DNA from: an uncultured Thalassolituus sp.
GTDB lineage: Bacteria; Pseudomonadota; Gammaproteobacteria; Pseudomonadales; Oceanobacteraceae
Length of the DNA: 64,000 nt
NCBI RefSeq assembly: GCF_950066645.1
Contig: NZ_CATMFB010000002.1
Span: forward strand, 248,001-312,000
Direction: 5' to 3'
The stretch's first letter is position 1; each line of letters opens with the position of its first letter. The notes below the pieces were generated by a model. It did not search any database, was not told the origin of the DNA, and was given only the letters and a program-made list of their open reading frames with translations. Shown here piece by piece: positions 60,136 to 64,000 of the stretch. The position numbers and the translations under genes are program-made.

Positions 60136-60860
60136 ATCTGTTAACGCCGTACCTGCAGAACCCAACTCACCCGGCGACAGGCAGCCTCGACTGGATCTGG
60201 CTGCCTGGCTGGAGTTATCAGGCAAGCCTGTTTACCCCCATCATGGACGCCTTACCCGGACAACACTGGGCGGTGGATTATCGTGGCGAAGCGAGCCTGC
60301 ATGCAGCAGCCAGCGCACTCGCCGACCGCGCCCCCCGCAACGCCATCTGGTGTGGCTGGTCTCTGGGAGGCGCATTAGCGCATCTGGCTTACGCGGCCGC
60401 AGACGGCCGGGCCCTCATCACACTTGCCACTGGCGCTTCGTTTCTGCAACAAGCTGGTCAGTCAGCGGGCATGCCGATGGACACCTTCCGTGCATTCGCC
60501 ACCAGCTTCAGCAATCAGCCGGACAAGACCCTCAAGCGTTTCACAGCCCTGACGACCCAGGGCAGCCAGACCGCGAGAGCGCTCAGCAGACACCTGAATG
60601 GCCATCAATGCACACCAGATGCCCACCTGACAAAGACGCTCGACTGGCTCAGCTACAGTCCGCTGCCAGACATTAACAGCGGACAGGTACACCACCTCTA
60701 CAGCCAGTCTGATGCGCTGAATCCTGCGCGCTTTGCCAATGGTCATATCAGCCCCGCTGGCAGTCATGCCTTCTTTCTCGAAGATGCCGGTCAGAAACAC
60801 CTGCTGAATGTGCTGCGCAGCGTTTGCCAAAACACAGGAGCGACGTATGACCGCACGTAA
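60132..60860 (+). CDS. bioH: Pimeloyl-ACP methyl ester esterase BioH
   Basis: BioH removes the methyl group from pimeloyl-ACP methyl ester, ending the BioC-started acyl phase. This alpha/beta hydrolase (242 aa) has the oxyanion region LPGWSYQ, the nucleophile elbow GWSLGG with Ser77, and the catalytic His in SPAGSHAFFLED. It is divergent in sequence from E. coli BioH, and identity is strengthened by its place between bioF and bioC. Confidence 0.9.
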   Translation: MNLLTPYLQNPTHPATGSLDWIWLPGWSYQASLFTPIMDALPGQHWAVDYRGEASLHAAASALADRAPRNAIWCGWSLGGALAHLAYAAADGRALITLATGASFLQQAGQSAGMPMDTFRAFATSFSNQPDKTLKRFTALTTQGSQTARALSRHLNGHQCTPDAHLTKTLDWLSYSPLPDINSGQVHHLYSQSDALNPARFANGHISPAGSHAFFLEDAGQKHLLNVLRSVCQNTGATYDRT

Positions 60861-61638
60861 CAAGCAACAGGTGGCACGTCAGTTCAGCCGCGCTGCGGCC
60901 AGCTATGACAAGGCTGCGGGTATCCAGCAGCAGGTCGTTACCGCCCTGCTCAACGACCTGCCACCTCTGCACGGCCACTGGCTCGACATAGGTTGCGGGA
61001 CCGGTGTTGCCCTGCCCCACCTGCGCAACCGTGGCGCGGCCAGCGTAACCGGGATCGATCTTTCCGAAGGGATGCTGGCCAGCGCCGCCGCCCATGCCGA
61101 TAGCCAGACTCAGCTCGTCCTTGCGGATGCTGATGACCTGCCGGTTGCCGATGCGGGCGCCGACGGGATTTTCTCCAGCCTGATGCTGCAATGGAGTGAA
61201 GCTCCTGAACTAACGCTGGCGGAATGGCGCAGAACTCTGAACAACGACGGGCAGCTGGTTCTGGCGACATTGCTTCCCGGTACGCAACGTGAACTTGAAC
61301 AGGCCTGGCAGGCCATCGATAGCCACCGCCATGTGAACGATTTTGTACCGCTTCCCAGACTGGAGCAGCTGCTGCGACAGGCAGGCTTCACTCAGCTCAG
61401 CATCCGCCAGGCCTGCCTGCAGGAACAGCACCCTGACCTCAGCCAGTTACTGCGCACGCTGAAACAGATAGGTGCAACCAACGTTAATCCTGATCGCCGT
61501 CAGGGGCTGGGGGGGCGCAGAGCATTGCAGCAGTTACAGCATCATTACCCAACCGTCTGCTCAGACGGTCAGACCGTCTACCCGCTCAGCTACGAAGTCG
61601 CCTGGATCACCGCGAAAGCAGGATCGGTGCAGGCCTGA
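60847..61638 (+). CDS. bioC: Malonyl-ACP O-methyltransferase BioC
   Basis: BioC methylates malonyl-ACP so that fatty-acid synthesis can build the pimeloyl chain. ATG 60847 behind AGGAG gives 263 aa. It has the BioC N-terminal block VARQFSRAAASYDKAAGIQQ, the SAM loop LDIGCGTGVALPHLR and SSLMLQWSEAPELTL. It overlaps bioH by 14 bp and its stop abuts bioD (TGATG). Confidence 0.95.
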   Translation: MTARNKQQVARQFSRAAASYDKAAGIQQQVVTALLNDLPPLHGHWLDIGCGTGVALPHLRNRGAASVTGIDLSEGMLASAAAHADSQTQLVLADADDLPVADAGADGIFSSLMLQWSEAPELTLAEWRRTLNNDGQLVLATLLPGTQRELEQAWQAIDSHRHVNDFVPLPRLEQLLRQAGFTQLSIRQACLQEQHPDLSQLLRTLKQIGATNVNPDRRQGLGGRRALQQLQHHYPTVCSDGQTVYPLSYEVAWITAKAGSVQA

Positions 61639-62372
61639 TGACCAATGCAACCCGTACCGGAATGACCACCACCATGAAACGCTTCTTCCTCACCGGAACA
61701 GACACTGATGCCGGAAAAACTCTGATCAGTGCCGCTCTGCTCAAACGCGCAACCATGGACAACCTCAGCGCCTTCGGCCTTAAGCCGATTGCCTCCGGTT
61801 CGGAGCAGACCAGCGAGGGCCTGCGCAACCGCGATGCTCTGCTTCATCAGCAATATTCATCGCCGCGCTGCGAATATCAGATTCACAATCCGATCACGCT
61901 GGAACCAGCAATCGCACCCCATATTGCGGCACAACAGGCGGGCGTTAATCTCACCGTACAGTCGTTGACTCAGGCCTGCGCCAGTGGTCTGCAGCAACCC
62001 CATGAACGCCAGCTGATTGAAGGTGCTGGTGGCTGGCTCGTGCCTCTGAACGATGACCAGACCCTCGCAGATTTTGCCGTGGCGCAGGGGGCCGGTGTGA
62101 TACTGGTTGTCGGTCTCCGGCTCGGCTGTATTAACCATGCCTGCCTGACAGTTCAGGCGATTGAGCAGGCGGGATTAGCCGTCGCTGGCTGGGTGGCCAA
62201 TGGCATCGACCCCGATATGGACGCCCAGGAAGAAAACCTGCGTTACCTGCACCAGTGGTTTGCACGCAAAGGCATTCAGCATTGCGGCACAGTTCCTCAC
62301 ATCCCGGACATACAGGCGGAAGATGACCAACAACTTGCGAAAGTGGCCGCTCTGCTGCGCTGGCCGGAGTGA
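61638..62372 (+). CDS. bioD: Dethiobiotin synthetase BioD
   Basis: BioD carboxylates DAPA to dethiobiotin using ATP and CO2. The P-loop GTDTDAGKTLIS, FGLKPIASGSEQT and EGAGGWLVPL are characteristic. At 244 aa it is normal. ATG 61638 is coupled to bioC; ATG 61674 is possible and would remove a 12-residue polar leader. No bioB is present in the window. Confidence 0.95.
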   Translation: MTNATRTGMTTTMKRFFLTGTDTDAGKTLISAALLKRATMDNLSAFGLKPIASGSEQTSEGLRNRDALLHQQYSSPRCEYQIHNPITLEPAIAPHIAAQQAGVNLTVQSLTQACASGLQQPHERQLIEGAGGWLVPLNDDQTLADFAVAQGAGVILVVGLRLGCINHACLTVQAIEQAGLAVAGWVANGIDPDMDAQEENLRYLHQWFARKGIQHCGTVPHIPDIQAEDDQQLAKVAALLRWPE

Positions 62373-62431
62373 CGGAAGTACTTTCAATTGCTATATTTCA
62401 AACACACTCCGCCGAAAGTTATCGCACATTC

Positions 62432-63442
62432 ATGGAAAACACGCTGAGTAAGCAACTGCAGCGCTTCATCCCGTTCGACGAATGGTCTGAGGACATCATC
62501 AACGAACTTATCCCTCACTTCAGGGTGTATGAGTCTGAACCCCGCAAAATCCTCTTCAAACGTGGAGAAGAAGATAAAGAATGCCACTTCCTTCTTTCTG
62601 GCAGTGTTGACCTTGCGGATGAAGACTTTGGCATTACCCCGGTTCAGGGCGATGATGACGATAACTTTATGGCGCTCGACAGCACGCACAGCACGCACAG
62701 CGTGCACCGCTACACTGCCATTACAACGACGCAGTGTGAAATTGTGTCGGTGCGCAGCAGCTACCTCGAGCTGATTTCAACCTGGGCAGAAGTCCGCCAG
62801 TCTCTCAATGAGAGTGGTGAAGATGACGCTGACTGGCTGGAACGATTGATTACCACCGAACTCTTTGCCCGGGTTCCGCCGGCCAACATTCAGAAATTGC
62901 TGTCACGCTTTGAAGAAATGCCGGCAGAATTCGGCGACGCCGTTGTCCGTGAAGGGGAAACCGGCGCACATTGTTATGTTATTAAAGAAGGCAAGGCGCT
63001 GGTATCACGCGGCGCAGGCGATCAGAGCGAAACACTGGCAGCGCTGACGCACGGCGATCTTTTCGGAGAAGATGCACTGGTCAGTGACATGCCCCGCAAC
63101 GCAACGGTCACCATGACATCAGCCGGTACACTGATGCGACTGAGCAAAGAAGACTTTGATCAGCTGCTGCGTAAACCTGTGCTGAATTACATCAGCCGCA
63201 AAGAACTCGACACTATGACCGAAGAAGCGGACACCGGCATCGTCGTACTGGATGTCCGTCAGCCACAGGAAGCAGATACCGACCCGCTGCTGCGGGCACG
63301 GAATATTCCACTCTCGCAGATCCGTCAGGAACTCCGCAGTCTGGAGCGCGATTTTATTTATGTAATCTGCGGAGGTGGTCGGGCGGAAGCCGCGGCATAC
63401 ATTCTATCTGAGGCCGGGTTTGAAGCACGGGTGCTGAAGTAA
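62432..63442 (+). CDS. Tandem cyclic-nucleotide-binding and rhodanese domain protein
   Basis: Three domains can be read. A first cNBD (about 20-125) is degenerate and interrupted by an acidic run and by STHSTHSVH (84-92). The second cNBD (about 145-250) keeps the pocket signature FGEDAL (211-216) and PRNATV (221-226), so it may bind cAMP or cGMP. A rhodanese-like domain (about 258-336) has LDVRQPQE and the active-site loop with Cys313 (VICGGGRAEAAAY). There is no DNA-binding domain, so it is not a Crp-type regulator. An in-frame GTG at 62369 overlaps bioD, but ATG 62432 gives a better N-terminus. Function unknown. Confidence 0.85.
   Translation: MENTLSKQLQRFIPFDEWSEDIINELIPHFRVYESEPRKILFKRGEEDKECHFLLSGSVDLADEDFGITPVQGDDDDNFMALDSTHSTHSVHRYTAITTTQCEIVSVRSSYLELISTWAEVRQSLNESGEDDADWLERLITTELFARVPPANIQKLLSRFEEMPAEFGDAVVREGETGAHCYVIKEGKALVSRGAGDQSETLAALTHGDLFGEDALVSDMPRNATVTMTSAGTLMRLSKEDFDQLLRKPVLNYISRKELDTMTEEADTGIVVLDVRQPQEADTDPLLRARNIPLSQIRQELRSLERDFIYVICGGGRAEAAAYILSEAGFEARVLK
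62681..62707 (+). repeat. In-frame 9-nt tandem repeat in the cNBD-rhodanese gene
   Basis: AGCACGCAC occurs twice head to tail (62681-62689, 62690-62698), followed by the variant AGCGTGCAC (62699-62707), encoding STH-STH-SVH. It lies in the loop where a canonical cNBD has its phosphate-binding cassette. Slippage would change length without breaking the frame. Confidence 0.75.
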
Positions 63443-63458
63443 CCTTCAGGGATAAACC

Positions 63459-64000
63459 ATGCCCTACCGCAGCGACATATCACAACGTCCGCCCCGCAGA
63501 ATCCGCAAACGACTCATCGCGGCCATCCTGCTGTCTGTCGGACTGCACGTGGTCATCTTCAGCGAGCTGGATATTCTGCCAACATCGGATCAGGCGGTGA
63601 CCCTCAGGGCCGTCCTGAACACACAACATACGCAAGGGATGGACAACGAAGACAGCACCGGCGTGAGTGAATCACAGCCCATGCCTGATACACCGGAGGT
63701 TCCTCCCCAGCCCGAAAAAGTGACGCAGATACCACCGGCGGAAGCACCCCCGCAACCGCCTGAGCCGCCGGCTTCCATTGCCGCGCCCGTCACGGAAACA
63801 GCGCTCGCCCCTGCACTGCCACCTGCCGTGCCCGTTCCTCCTTCGCCACCGGTACCCACACCACCCGCACCGGCGCCAGAACCGGATCCTGCCGAAACGA
63901 TAACGCCCGTTGCCCCTCCGAAAAAGGAGTTGGCTGGGGATATCGAGGTGTTTGGTACCCCCGAAGAGGCGGAATACTTCCGCGTACTGACGGCCCACCT
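63459..64000 (+). CDS. TonB-like proline-rich membrane protein, N-terminal part (cut by window edge)
   Basis: ATG 63459 behind AGGG opens a frame that runs off the right edge with 180 codons. A basic N-terminus (RPPRRIRKR) and one membrane helix (LIAAILLSVGLHVVIF) are followed by about 110 residues rich in Pro, Ala and Glu, then the start of a folded region (AGDIEVFGTPEEAEYFRVLT). This topology is that of TonB/TolA-like energy transducers or DUF3108-linked proteins. The decisive C-terminal domain is outside the window. It lies 16 bp after the cNBD-rhodanese gene and is probably co-transcribed. Confidence 0.75.
   Translation, partial: MPYRSDISQRPPRRIRKRLIAAILLSVGLHVVIFSELDILPTSDQAVTLRAVLNTQHTQGMDNEDSTGVSESQPMPDTPEVPPQPEKVTQIPPAEAPPQPPEPPASIAAPVTETALAPALPPAVPVPPSPPVPTPPAPAPEPDPAETITPVAPPKKELAGDIEVFGTPEEAEYFRVLTAH

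Overview
The window is a chromosomal segment of a gammaproteobacterium, most likely a marine member of the Oceanospirillales (Thalassolituus or Oceanobacter type) or a close relative of the Pseudomonas lineage. The evidence is gene content and order: rsmI/lpoA-yraN-diaA, a TPR lipoprotein-lolB-ispE-tRNA-Gln-prs-rplY-pth-ychF block, miaB-ybeZ-ybeY-corC-lnt followed by a DUF6164 gene, a complete mraZ-to-lpxC division and cell-wall cluster, and biotin genes with bioH and bioC. The lineage call comes from reading the proteins, not from a search. Nearly the whole window is vertically inherited core genome. I see no phage, insertion sequence, CRISPR array or rRNA.

Layout. 1-4155: the end of a lipoprotein gene, rsmI, and the divergent lpoA-yraN-diaA operon. 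4070-6150: an AraC-type regulator and a membrane protein with a degenerate GGDEF domain, on the minus strand. 6341-11055: the main accessory island, a candidate Pho box followed by a TonB-dependent receptor and a tandem beta-propeller phytase lipoprotein. 11038-14992: hemA-prfA-prmC-moeB on the minus strand. 15192-22141: outer-membrane lipoprotein sorting, isoprenoid, PRPP and translation genes on the plus strand, with one tRNA. 22195-24965: an MFS efflux gene, a TetR regulator with a perfect palindrome in front of it, a 53-residue small protein, and an acidic hypothetical protein. 25169-31825: a helical lipoprotein and the miaB-lnt-DUF6164 operon. 31835-38848: glutaredoxin, alcohol dehydrogenase, mutT, argJ, secA and an M23 peptidase, all on the minus strand. 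38992-56434: the dcw cluster on the minus strand, with overlapping or nearly touching genes from mraZ to ftsZ. 56891-64000: a DUF502 protein, bioA divergent from bioFHCD, a double cyclic-nucleotide-binding/rhodanese protein, and the start of a TonB-like protein cut by the window edge.

How the parts work together. The dcw cluster appears to run from a good promoter (TTGCAA, 17 bp, TATAGT) whose start region carries three GTGGR boxes at exact 10-bp spacing, the expected MraZ autoregulatory operator. Hairpins follow ftsZ and lpxC, and lpxC has its own extended -10 box. The phytase and receptor look like a phosphate-starvation unit: the enzyme would release phosphate from phytate and the receptor would import phytate or a product. 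BioC, BioH, BioF, BioA and BioD cover biotin synthesis except the last step; bioB is not in the window.

The most interesting items are the Pho box/receptor/phytase unit, the c-di-GMP-receptor-like degenerate GGDEF protein paired with an AraC regulator, a second pair of MraZ-like boxes on the opposite strand facing the DUF502 gene, and the cNBD-cNBD-rhodanese fusion with an in-frame nonanucleotide repeat. I did not find a clearly undescribed multi-gene system.
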